Assembly: GCA_934090685.1 (NCBI GenBank)
Contig: CAKOJN010000007.1
Coordinates: 1 to 64,000 of the forward strand
Direction: 5' to 3'
DNA length: 64,000 nucleotides
From: an uncultured Bacilli bacterium
GTDB taxonomy: Bacteria > Bacillota_I > Bacilli_A > RF39 > UBA660
Under the pieces are notes generated by a model that did no database searches, had not been told where the DNA came from, and saw nothing but the letters and a program-made list of their open reading frames with translations. Below, in pieces: positions 41,055 through 48,674 of this stretch. Each line of letters opens with the position of its first letter. The stretch's first letter is position 1. Position numbers and translations under genes: made by a program.

Positions 41055-41067
41055 TTGTTACTTTTTT
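41040..41067 (+). terminator. Terminator of the dnaB-dnaI-cyclo-ligase operon
   Basis: GTAATAACT (41040-41048) pairs with AGTTGTTAC (41053-41061) with one G-U pair, followed by T6. It contains the end of the coding frame. Confidence 0.8.
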
Positions 41068-41076
41068 AAATTCTAT

Positions 41077-41105
41077 TTGACATTTCAAGTCATTTGTGCT
41101 ATAAT
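41077..41105 (+). promoter_or_regulatory. Extended -10 promoter of the lipoprotein gene, with a leader hairpin
   Basis: TTGACA (41077-41082) and TATAAT (41100-41105) are 17 bp apart with TG-C before the -10. The leader then has a perfect stem TAAGTCA-AAA-TGACTTA (41136-41152), directly before the SD AAGGGGG, so folding could compete with ribosome binding. Confidence 0.8.
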
Positions 41106-41162
41106 TTAGACACTTGAAAAAGGGGTATCTTAAAATAAGTCAAAATGACTTAAGGGGGATTT

Positions 41163-41972
41163 ATGGAAAGAAAAGATAAATTAAAAAAATTAAATGAATT
41201 AAAAAAGAGTATTCTTGCATTATCATTAGCATCAACAGTTGTTTTTAGTGCTAGTGCATGTTCAAATAGTGATGAACCATATTTTTCAGAGTCACTATCA
41301 ATGGAAGATTATTTTGAGTCTCATGATGAAAATAATTGTTATGCATTAAATTATATTGAAAATGCAGTAGTTGATAACTTAACATTTGAACAATGGAAAG
41401 AAGTATATATATCAGCAAGAAGTAATGCTATATATGATCAAGGTGCAGACAAATATATGCCTGCTGATGAATACAGCGCAAAAACAATGAATCGTGCTTT
41501 ATATGCTATGGGGTTATTAACATTAAAAGGACAAGTAATTGAAGCATTAGGTATAAATCCTAGCAATCTTGATGATATTAAAATAGTTGGTGCTACTAAA
41601 GAAAATAATAACATGGTTAAAATTATTTATAGAGCTTATACAAATGAAAAAGCTACCGGTAACATTGATACTAAGGTTACAACAAATAAAGATGAATCAT
41701 ACGATTTAAAAGGTAAAGGTAATGATTTAGCAGATATAGTAGTCGCAGCATCAAATAATAAAATATCTGATTCTGATGATTTAAGAGACTACGATGAAGC
41801 ATATCAAGAAATATGTGAATTCATGCTTTGTAAAGGAACACCAAGTGATGGATTATTCAGTGGTAAAACAATTGACTTCAGTTTTGATCCAGTTAAAGTA
41901 ATAAAATTTAATGAAAAACACGATCCAGAACATCAAGCAACTATGGTTAAAACAACAGAAACAGTTAAATAA
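41163..41972 (+). CDS. Putative lipoprotein of unknown function
   Basis: A 269-residue exported protein. Its N-terminus is strongly basic (MERKDKLKKLNELKKS), followed by a hydrophobic stretch and a lipobox-like FSASAC (Cys ~residue 33). The rest is soluble and acidic: SLSMEDYFESHDENNCYALN, TFEQWKEVYISARSNAIYDQ, a segment VKIIYRAYTNEKATGNIDTK and CEFMLCKGTPSDGLFSGKTI. No family is recognised. The leader hairpin at 41136-41152 and the AAGGGGG SD suggest controlled expression. It is closed by a strong terminator. Confidence 0.65.
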   Translation: MERKDKLKKLNELKKSILALSLASTVVFSASACSNSDEPYFSESLSMEDYFESHDENNCYALNYIENAVVDNLTFEQWKEVYISARSNAIYDQGADKYMPADEYSAKTMNRALYAMGLLTLKGQVIEALGINPSNLDDIKIVGATKENNNMVKIIYRAYTNEKATGNIDTKVTTNKDESYDLKGKGNDLADIVVAASNNKISDSDDLRDYDEAYQEICEFMLCKGTPSDGLFSGKTIDFSFDPVKVIKFNEKHDPEHQATMVKTTETVK

Positions 41973-41978
41973 AAATAG

Positions 41979-42000
41979 AGTCATCGAAAGATGACTTTTT
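41979..42000 (+). terminator. Terminator after the lipoprotein gene
   Basis: AGTCATC-GAAA-GATGACT (41979-41996), a GNRA-loop stem, followed by T5. Confidence 0.88.
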
Positions 42001-42034
42001 ATATATGCTTAAATAACAAATATTAGGGTTTCGA

Positions 42035-42063
42035 TTGACAAAACACACTTTTTGTGGTAAAAT
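42035..42063 (+). promoter_or_regulatory. Extended -10 promoter before the membrane protein gene
   Basis: TTGACA (42035-42040), TG-G and TAAAAT (42058-42063) with a 17-bp spacer. It resembles the promoter at 48174-48202 in both spacer (TTTTTGTGGTA) and downstream TCATTAAG. Confidence 0.75.
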
Positions 42064-42099
42064 ATGTAAATCATTAAGAGATGAAAGGACTGATGGGGG

Positions 42100-42897
42100 A
42101 TGAATGTATTAATTATATATATTACAGTTCAATTATTAAGTACCGCATGTATGCTTGCTGTTATGGATAAAGTAAAACCACAAATCGATAGCATTATTAG
42201 AGATAATGGTTATAATCCTAATAGAGTAAACACAATGATAGACTTCAATGATAAACTTGGTAAAATACTTAAGGGACTAATACCTCTTTACTATGCCGTT
42301 TTATCATTATCATTAATTACAAACAAAAATAAAATAGAAAGTTATGCTTTAAATGAAATAAATACTGGTAAATTTGAAAGAACAGATATTAAAGAAGAAG
42401 TTACTTATGAAGATTCTGAAGAAGAATATGTAGATGAATCTGTTATTAATGAGAACTTCAAAGTAAATATTAGACCTCAAAAGCAATATAATTGGAATAT
42501 TCCAGTAACTGAAAAATATGTTGCTAGAAGAAACAATGATATTATTGATCTTGAAACACCAAAATCAATAATTAAGAATGAGTCAAAAGAAGTAAAAAGT
42601 GAATTTGTAGAAGGAATGGGGTTATCTCCATTTGATCAAAGCGTTTTTGCTAAGCCAGAAATACAAGAAATAGCAGTAGAACATAAACCATTAAATGAAT
42701 TAGCAATCGAAGAAATTAAAGAAGAAGTTGAAGAACCAGTAAACGAAGTAAAAAAAGAAACCGTTACTAAAAAAGATATTGCTAAGGCAATAGTAGCACT
42801 TGACTATAAACAACTAGATGAATTAGATGCTAAAATAAGATATTTATCAGAACTTAAGAAAAATAAAAAACTTATTTTAGATAAAGACGTTGCATAA
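42100..42897 (+). CDS. Membrane-associated protein of unknown function
   Basis: A 265-residue protein with a hydrophobic N-terminus (residues 3-20, VLIIYITVQLLSTACMLA) and a second hydrophobic segment at ~58-73 (LIPLYYAVLSLSLITN). The rest is acidic and probably cytoplasmic, with coiled-coil-like repeats (EEIKEEVEEPVNEVKKETVT) and an end ALDYKQLDELDAKIRYLSEL. No family is recognised. The ATG follows GATGGGGG; the exact SD is unclear. It precedes the thrS T-box, whose promoter may lie at the end of this gene. Confidence 0.6.
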   Translation: MNVLIIYITVQLLSTACMLAVMDKVKPQIDSIIRDNGYNPNRVNTMIDFNDKLGKILKGLIPLYYAVLSLSLITNKNKIESYALNEINTGKFERTDIKEEVTYEDSEEEYVDESVINENFKVNIRPQKQYNWNIPVTEKYVARRNNDIIDLETPKSIIKNESKEVKSEFVEGMGLSPFDQSVFAKPEIQEIAVEHKPLNELAIEEIKEEVEEPVNEVKKETVTKKDIAKAIVALDYKQLDELDAKIRYLSELKKNKKLILDKDVA

Positions 42898-42929
42898 TAG
42901 TCAAAAGTGTGTTAATATAAATGAGTAAA

Positions 42930-43127
42930 TCAATTAAATGGACGAGATTAATAAATTAAATATCAAAGAGATTTAGTGGTTGGTGTAAACTAAAATATTT
43001 GTTTATTGATTACTACCATTTGTATGAGGTTAATAGCCTACGAGTAGTTCTCGTTACAAAACTAATAAGATAATTAAGGGATGGTACCGTCATTTATGAC
43101 TCCTTGTACTGTCCTTTTTATTTTATC
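42930..43127 (+). ncRNA. T-box leader (threonine) controlling the thrS operon
   Basis: It has the T-box GGGATGGTACCGTC (43078-43091), the stem I motif TTAGTGGTTGGTGTAAACTAA and a specifier ACC-A at 43015-43018, the Thr codon. The terminator half (TCCTTGTACTGTCCTTTTT) lies at ~43100-43118. It closely resembles the ileS leader, including the identical TATGACTCCTTGTACTGTCC. The first gene it controls is not thrS but the unknown gene at 43151. Confidence 0.92.
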
Positions 43128-43150
43128 TATATTATATTATGGGGGAGTTT

Positions 43151-43618
43151 ATGAAATACAATGTTATTAGTTTATCTAAGTTTTTAGCAAGATTTGGTTC
43201 TTTAAAAGGAAAAGTTTTAAGTGATATAACCCACGATGAAGTGAAAATCTTATTTCCACAATTTAAAAGAACAACATTTGAATATGCAAGATTAAATAAA
43301 GAGTTAGTATCCGCTGGAAAAATACTAATGGTAGATGATGGACAAAAAATAATACCATACTTATCACCTGATGTTGATAAAAAGGATACCTGTTTATTAG
43401 ACGTATTAAGAGAAGAAGATGAAATAATAGAAATAGATTGTGGAGATCATGATTACACAAGAATGAGTATATATGAACTAAAAAAATTACTTGATAAGAA
43501 ATTTAATTCAACTAGTAATAGTAGACACGCTAAGAGAGAACTAGAAAGTAGAGGAATAATAAAGAAAAAATATAATAGAAAAGAATTTAAAAAAGGATTA
43601 ATGGAGGAATTAAAATGA
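43151..43618 (+). CDS. Unknown protein in the threonine T-box operon
   Basis: A 155-residue protein. ATG at 43151 is used because GGGGGAG precedes it by 5 bases; a frame from 43139 includes that SD. Residues ~1-60 have a helical pattern like a small DNA- or RNA-binding domain (YNVISLSKFLARFGSLKGKV, FKRTTFEYARLNKELVSAGK). The tail is basic (RHAKRELESRGIIKKKYNRK). It overlaps thrS by four bases (ATGA), so it is co-translated with it and controlled by uncharged tRNA-Thr. It could be a tRNA- or synthetase-related factor; there is no recognised family. Confidence 0.65.
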   Translation: MKYNVISLSKFLARFGSLKGKVLSDITHDEVKILFPQFKRTTFEYARLNKELVSAGKILMVDDGQKIIPYLSPDVDKKDTCLLDVLREEDEIIEIDCGDHDYTRMSIYELKKLLDKKFNSTSNSRHAKRELESRGIIKKKYNRKEFKKGLMEELK

Positions 43619-45357
43619 AAGATATTAAAAATGATGAAAAATTAAATATGTTAAATCATAGTTGTGCTCATCTTTTAGCACATGCTGTGAAACATTTATA
43701 CCCAGAAGCTAAGTTTTGGGTAGGACCTGTTATTGAAGATGGTTTTTATTATGATATTGATTTAGGAGACAAATCACTTAGTGAAGAAGACTTTCCTAAA
43801 ATTGAAAAAGAAATGAAGAAAATTTCTAAAGATAATAAACTTATTAATAGAATTGAACTTTCTAAAAAAGAAGCATTAGATATGTTCAAAGATGATCCAT
43901 ATAAAATTGATTTAATAAGTAGAATGGATGAAAATGATACAGTTATATCTGCTTATAAACAAGGTGACTTCATCGATTTATGTAGAGGACCACATGTAGA
44001 ATCAACTAAATTAATTAAACATTTTAAATTACTTAAAGTAAGTGGCGCCTATTGGAAAGGTGATTCTAAAAATAAAATGCTTCAAAGAGTATATGGTATT
44101 TGTTTTGAAAATGAAGTAGATTTAAATGAATATTTAAAGTTCTTAGAAGAAGCAAAGAAAAGAGATCATAAGAAATTAGGAAAAGAACTTGGGTTATTTA
44201 TGATGAGTGAATATGGACCGGGATTTCCATTCTTCTTACATAATGGTATGATTCTTAGAAATGAACTTGAAAATTTCTGGTATAAAGAACATAAAAAAGA
44301 AGGATACCAATTTGTTAAAACACCTATTATGCTTAACAAAGACTTATGGGAATTATCAGGACACTGGTTTAACTATAGAGAAAATATGTATACTTCTGAA
44401 ATAGATGATAAAGTATTCGCAATTAAACCAATGAACTGCCCAGGAGGTATGCTTGTATATAAAAATTCATTATATTCTTATAAAGATTTACCTTTAAGAG
44501 TAGGTGAACTTGGCCAAGTACATAGACATGAAGCAAGTGGTGCTTTAAATGGATTATTTAGAGTTAGAACATTCACTCAAGATGATGCTCATATATTTAT
44601 GACTCAAGATCAAATTGAAAGTGAAGTTATAAGATTAATTAATTTTATAGATAGAATTTATAGTATATTTGGATTAACTTATTCAATAGAATTATCAACT
44701 AGACCAGAAAAAAAATACATTGGTGAGTTAGAAATATGGAATAAATCAGAAAAAGCACTTGAAGATGCTTGCCACAAAGCAGGACATGAATGTAAGATAA
44801 ATCCAGGAGATGGAGCTTTCTATGGGCCTAAGTTAGACTTCCATATTAAAGATTCTTTAGGAAGAGTATGGCAATGTGGTACGATTCAACTAGATATGAA
44901 TTTACCAGAAAGATTTGATTTAACTTATATTGATAGTGATGGTAGTAAAAAAAGACCAGTTATGTTACATAGAGTAATTTTTGGTTCAATTGAAAGATTT
45001 ATTGGTATATTAATTGAACACTATGCTGGTGCTTTCCCACTATGGTTAAGCCCAAATCAAGTAAATATAATCCCAGTTAATAATTTAATACATATGGATT
45101 ATGCTAAAAAAATAATGCAAGAACTTGATGATAATGAAATAAGAGTATCACTTGATGAAAGCGATGAAAAGTTCGGTTATAAAATGAGACAAAGTGTTAT
45201 GTCAAAAGTACCATATACATTAATATTAGGTGATAATGAAATGAATGATGGTACGATTAGTTATCGTCATCGTGGAAGCACTGAAACTAAGAGTATGAAG
45301 TTAGATGAATTTATTTCAATGTTAAAAGAAGAAATTAAGACTAAAAAGAATAACTAA
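43615..45357 (+). CDS. thrS: Threonyl-tRNA synthetase lacking the TGS domain
   Basis: A 580-residue class II synthetase that charges tRNA-Thr. It begins at the editing domain (LNHSCAHLLAHAVKHLYPEA with the HxxxH site, ~residues 13-32; Cys/His partner at FIDLCRGPHVEST). The catalytic core has MNCPGGMLVYKNS (zinc-site Cys, ~277), RHEASGALNGLFRVRTFTQD (motif 2, ~305-324) and HRVIFGSIERFIGILIEHYA (motif 3, ~457-476). A C-terminal anticodon-binding domain follows. The ~60-residue TGS domain found at the N-terminus of the usual ~640-residue bacterial enzyme is absent, and the ATG overlaps the preceding stop, so the short form is genuine. Controlled by the T-box. Confidence 0.95.
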   Translation: MKDIKNDEKLNMLNHSCAHLLAHAVKHLYPEAKFWVGPVIEDGFYYDIDLGDKSLSEEDFPKIEKEMKKISKDNKLINRIELSKKEALDMFKDDPYKIDLISRMDENDTVISAYKQGDFIDLCRGPHVESTKLIKHFKLLKVSGAYWKGDSKNKMLQRVYGICFENEVDLNEYLKFLEEAKKRDHKKLGKELGLFMMSEYGPGFPFFLHNGMILRNELENFWYKEHKKEGYQFVKTPIMLNKDLWELSGHWFNYRENMYTSEIDDKVFAIKPMNCPGGMLVYKNSLYSYKDLPLRVGELGQVHRHEASGALNGLFRVRTFTQDDAHIFMTQDQIESEVIRLINFIDRIYSIFGLTYSIELSTRPEKKYIGELEIWNKSEKALEDACHKAGHECKINPGDGAFYGPKLDFHIKDSLGRVWQCGTIQLDMNLPERFDLTYIDSDGSKKRPVMLHRVIFGSIERFIGILIEHYAGAFPLWLSPNQVNIIPVNNLIHMDYAKKIMQELDDNEIRVSLDESDEKFGYKMRQSVMSKVPYTLILGDNEMNDGTISYRHRGSTETKSMKLDEFISMLKEEIKTKKNN

Positions 45358-45369
45358 TATTCTTTTTTT
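45343..45369 (+). terminator. Terminator of the thrS operon
   Basis: AAAAAGAATA (45343-45352) pairs perfectly with TATTCTTTTT (45358-45367) around 5 bases, with more T's after. It contains the thrS stop codon. Confidence 0.88.
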
Positions 45370-45411
45370 CTTTTTGTTATGATATAATAAGTACTCTACA
45401 AAGGAAGCAGT

Positions 45412-46467
45412 ATGATAAGTAAAAAAGAAGTAATTAAATGTTTTTTTAATAATACAATTAAGGAAATAAAAGAAGAAAAAGATGTTCCTAATTTTAACAT
45501 TGTTTTTATGGACGATATAAGTCCTTTTATAAAAGATATAGACGTTGATACTTCTTATTTAAATATAGCCAATAATAGCGATAAATCACTTCCTACTATG
45601 TATATTGAAAACAGTGATGTGTTTTTCTGCTACCTAACTTTAATAATTAATTCACTAATTGAACTAAGATATTTTTATACAACCTCAGTTAATAAATCAA
45701 TATTGTGTCATCAAGTACTCACTAGAATATGGATGCGTATGGATTACAATGATTTTAATGATGTTATATCTTTCTTAGAAAAACAATTAGATTTTATACG
45801 CGATGATACTTTTCTTGGATATCGTTATGCTAGAGAAATAGACAAATTTTATGATAGAAGTGTGATGTGTGAAAATCAAAGTAATACGACATACGATGAA
45901 ACAGACTCATCTCTTACTTTCTATATTTCCGATGATGAAAGTATACATAGTTTATCTCATGTAGATTATGGAATAAGATATGAAAACGGTGAGAAAGTCT
46001 GCTATATTTATGCAGTACAAAATAAAGGCGGAGAAATTAATAAAAAAATACAAAGAAAACTATATCATTTAAACAAAGGAATTGATAACCCTAATGTCCA
46101 TCCAAATCAAGTATATACTTTAATACTCTTTATAAATGAATGTATTAAAAACGGTATAACTAAAATAAAAGTACCAAAGATTCAAGTATTAAATCACAGA
46201 TTTCATGAAATATTAAGTGAACAATACAAAAAAACATTTCAAGAGAAATGGACAGTCAACAATATTAAAAAAGCAAGTCAAGATAACTTACTTTGGTTAG
46301 AATTTAAGGAGGATATTTCATGGTATCGTCATATAGTTGACTCATCATCAAAAATAGATAAATTAAAGCAAGATAAACTATTTGATTTAGTTAAAAGAAT
46401 GCTTGCTTACTTTGATAATATGACTTTAATAAGTGATGATGATATCATGATATATAAATTAAAATAA
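45412..46467 (+). CDS. Unknown protein, first of two tandem paralogues
   Basis: A 351-residue soluble protein without recognised family. It has no export signal. Landmarks shared with the next gene: YLNIANN/TMYIENSDVFF region, RMDYNDFNDVISFLEKQLDF (~residue 112-131), DETDSSLTFYI (~162), VCYIYAVQNK (~196), INKKIQRKLYHLNKGIDNPN (~210-229), VHPNQVYTLILFINECIKNG (~230-249) and KVPKIQVLNHRFHEILSE. The central block is also very similar at the DNA level, suggesting recent duplication or gene conversion. AAAGGAAG lies before ATG. It follows thrS but behind a terminator and a possible TATAAT at about 45382. Confidence 0.6.
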   Translation: MISKKEVIKCFFNNTIKEIKEEKDVPNFNIVFMDDISPFIKDIDVDTSYLNIANNSDKSLPTMYIENSDVFFCYLTLIINSLIELRYFYTTSVNKSILCHQVLTRIWMRMDYNDFNDVISFLEKQLDFIRDDTFLGYRYAREIDKFYDRSVMCENQSNTTYDETDSSLTFYISDDESIHSLSHVDYGIRYENGEKVCYIYAVQNKGGEINKKIQRKLYHLNKGIDNPNVHPNQVYTLILFINECIKNGITKIKVPKIQVLNHRFHEILSEQYKKTFQEKWTVNNIKKASQDNLLWLEFKEDISWYRHIVDSSSKIDKLKQDKLFDLVKRMLAYFDNMTLISDDDIMIYKLK

Positions 46468-46468
46468 T

Positions 46469-47518
46469 ATGAGTATATACAGAGTTAATATAAATGAAGT
46501 AATGAATTTATTTGATGAGGTTCTTCCAATAATTAAAAGTGAAATAGAAGTACCCAGTTTTAATATAGTATTTAATAATATCGACAAAACCTACAATAAC
46601 CTATCTAAAAATGAAATAGATGAAACAAAACAAACAATATATGTAGCTGACACAACGATGTTCTTTGATTATTTAACTAAAATAATAAATTCATTAATTG
46701 AACTAAGAGAAGAATATTTCGAAGAAGTAAATCCATATAGTTTAACCAAATCATTATTAAAAAGAATATGGTTGCGTATGAATAACAATGATTTCAATGA
46801 CATTATATCTTTTTTGCAGCAGCAACTCATGTTTATAGAAGATAGAACTTTTATAGAATATAAATCATTAAAAATGATAAATAGCTTTTATAATAGAGAA
46901 GTGTATGCATATAATAAAATAAATCGTACTTGGGATGAAACAGATAACTCAATGAGTTTTTATATTAAAGGTGAACCAAATCATGAATTATCAGATGTTT
47001 TCTATGGAATAAGACACGAAAATGATGAAAAAGTCTGCTATATTTATGCAGTACAAAATAAAAGTAGAAAAATCAATAAAAAAATACAAAGAAAATTATA
47101 TCATCTAAACAAAGGTATTGATAATCCTAATGTTCATCCGAATCAAGTATATACTTTAATACTCTTCATTAATGAATGCATAAAAAACGGTGTCACTAAG
47201 ATAAAAATACCGAAAGTCCAAGTATTAAATCATAGATACCATGAAATATTAAGTAAAAAATGTGAAAAAGACTTTAAAAACAAATGGAATTATGTTAGAA
47301 TATTAGAAACATTCGAAAATCCAATTAAAAAACGACAATATGAAAATGATAAAAAGTTATATAGCCATTTTGTCGATATGGAAAATAAAATAGATCAATT
47401 AAAAAGAAATAAATTATTCTTACTAGTTGATAGAATGAAATATTATTTTGACAATATAGAATTTATTTTTGAAGATGATAATATTAAAGAATATGAATTA
47501 AGGAGAAAATATGAATAG
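46469..47518 (+). CDS. Unknown protein, second of two tandem paralogues
   Basis: A 349-residue paralogue of the upstream gene, starting one base after its stop and without a clear SD, so probably coupled. The middle (VCYIYAVQNKSRKINKKIQR then KLYHLNKGIDNPNVHPNQVY and TLILFINECIKNGVTKIKIP) is nearly the same, while the N-terminal third and the last ~80 residues have drifted (DETKQTIYVADTTMFFDYLT; KRQYENDKKLYSHFVDMENK). Two copies kept intact side by side suggest they form a pair or complex. It overlaps the HD gene downstream by 8 bases. Function unknown. Confidence 0.6.
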   Translation: MSIYRVNINEVMNLFDEVLPIIKSEIEVPSFNIVFNNIDKTYNNLSKNEIDETKQTIYVADTTMFFDYLTKIINSLIELREEYFEEVNPYSLTKSLLKRIWLRMNNNDFNDIISFLQQQLMFIEDRTFIEYKSLKMINSFYNREVYAYNKINRTWDETDNSMSFYIKGEPNHELSDVFYGIRHENDEKVCYIYAVQNKSRKINKKIQRKLYHLNKGIDNPNVHPNQVYTLILFINECIKNGVTKIKIPKVQVLNHRYHEILSKKCEKDFKNKWNYVRILETFENPIKKRQYENDKKLYSHFVDMENKIDQLKRNKLFLLVDRMKYYFDNIEFIFEDDNIKEYELRRKYE

Positions 47519-48170
47519 AGAAGAAAATGTAGTTAATTTTTATATTATTTGTAATAAACTAAAAAATGTAATTAGAACAGGATGGATAGTTTGGAATGTA
47601 AAAAGATATAGGCTAGAGAGTGTAGCAGAACATATCTATAGTACACAAATGCTTGCCATTGCGATGAAAAGTGAATATGGATATGATATTGATATTATGA
47701 AAGTAATTTATATGCTTGCCATTCATGAATTGGGTGAAACAGTAATAGGTGATTTGACTCAATTTCAAATATCAAATGAGGAAAAAGAAATCATAGAGCA
47801 TGAAGCAGTATCCAAAATATTAGAAGGTCTGCTTGACGGTGAATATATTAAAGAATTATTTCTAGAATTTGATCGTCACGAAACAAAAGAATCAATTTTT
47901 GCATATCAATGTGATAAATTAGAATGTGATCTTCAAAGTAAACTTTATGATATTGAAGGATGTGTTGACTTAAATAATCAAGAAGGAAACACTACTATGA
48001 ATGCTCCTTTAGTCAAAGAATTACTTGATAATGGAGATAGTTTCTCTGATATGTGGTTAAAATTCGGTCAAGAAAAATACCCATATGATGAAAATTTCAG
48101 AAGTGTGTCTTCATATATGATAGGTAATAAACTTGAAAATAATCCTCTGATACTTAAAAAGAAGCAATAA
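47511..48170 (+). CDS. HD-domain hydrolase (YfbR/HDDC2-like 5'-deoxynucleotidase family)
   Basis: A 219-residue metal-dependent phosphohydrolase. The HD signature is VAEHIYSTQMLAIAM (~residues 36-50, metal-binding H) and YMLAIHELGETVIGDLTQFQ (~63-82; H-E in place of H-D), with a third site near FDRHETKESIFAYQCDKLEC (~122-141). This arrangement fits the YfbR/HDDC2 5'-deoxyribonucleotidases, which remove phosphate from dNMPs. Here HE replaces the second HD, an atypical residue for catalysis. It overlaps the upstream paralogue by 8 bases and has AAGGAG, so it is in the same transcript. Confidence 0.8.
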   Translation: MNREENVVNFYIICNKLKNVIRTGWIVWNVKRYRLESVAEHIYSTQMLAIAMKSEYGYDIDIMKVIYMLAIHELGETVIGDLTQFQISNEEKEIIEHEAVSKILEGLLDGEYIKELFLEFDRHETKESIFAYQCDKLECDLQSKLYDIEGCVDLNNQEGNTTMNAPLVKELLDNGDSFSDMWLKFGQEKYPYDENFRSVSSYMIGNKLENNPLILKKKQ

Positions 48171-48173
48171 TAT

Positions 48174-48202
48174 TTGACAAATCGCCTTTTTTGTGGTATA
48201 AT
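48174..48202 (+). promoter_or_regulatory. Extended -10 promoter of the gene at 48236
   Basis: TTGACA (48174-48179), TG-G and TATAAT (48197-48202) with a 17-bp spacer. The -35 begins 4 bases after the upstream stop codon. Confidence 0.85.
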
Positions 48203-48235
48203 CTATGTACAATCATTAAGGGGGTAATGGTTATT

Positions 48236-48661
48236 ATGAAGAATAGGTTTATTTTAGATTATTTGGATGAAAATAATTTTAAGAAATTAGAAAGAAGTTT
48301 AAAAAAATATAATATGGTTGCTTATAAGAAATTAATGTTTGATTTCTATCCTAAATTAAGAAGTGGTGAATTCGTTGGTGAATTAGTTTCTATTAATAAG
48401 CATGAACAAACTGAAACATATGATTTAAGACTTCCTACTGACTCATTATTTGTTAAAGTATATGGAGAAGTTAAATTAAACTATACTGTTTATAAAAACA
48501 ATAATGTAGTTATGTTAAACAATTTAGAACCAAAAGATATATTATTAGATGGTCATAAATCAGAATTAACAGCTTATAAAGGAATTATGATTTCTAAAGC
48601 AAATGCTCAAAAAGAAATGTTTAAAATCGATTTATTATGTAGATTAGAAGGAAGAGAGTAG
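48236..48661 (+). CDS. Unknown small soluble protein
   Basis: A 141-residue protein starting ATG 48236 (an in-frame ATG at 48227 sits only 2 bases after the G-run and would be too close to AAGGGGG). It begins MKNRFILDYLDENNFKKLER and continues KLMFDFYPKLRSGEFVGELV, VKVYGEVKLNYTVYKNNNVV, then LNNLEPKDILLDGHKSELTA. Mixed alpha/beta, no signal peptide, no recognised family. It has its own strong promoter and terminator, so it is expressed as a single gene. Confidence 0.65.
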   Translation: MKNRFILDYLDENNFKKLERSLKKYNMVAYKKLMFDFYPKLRSGEFVGELVSINKHEQTETYDLRLPTDSLFVKVYGEVKLNYTVYKNNNVVMLNNLEPKDILLDGHKSELTAYKGIMISKANAQKEMFKIDLLCRLEGRE

Positions 48662-48674
48662 TCCTTCTTTTTTT
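48646..48674. terminator. Terminator overlapping the end of the gene at 48236 and the convergent S41 gene
   Basis: AGAAGGA (48646-48652) pairs with TCCTTCT (48662-48668) followed by T's. The stem includes the stop codon of the upstream gene and touches the S41 stop. Confidence 0.8.
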
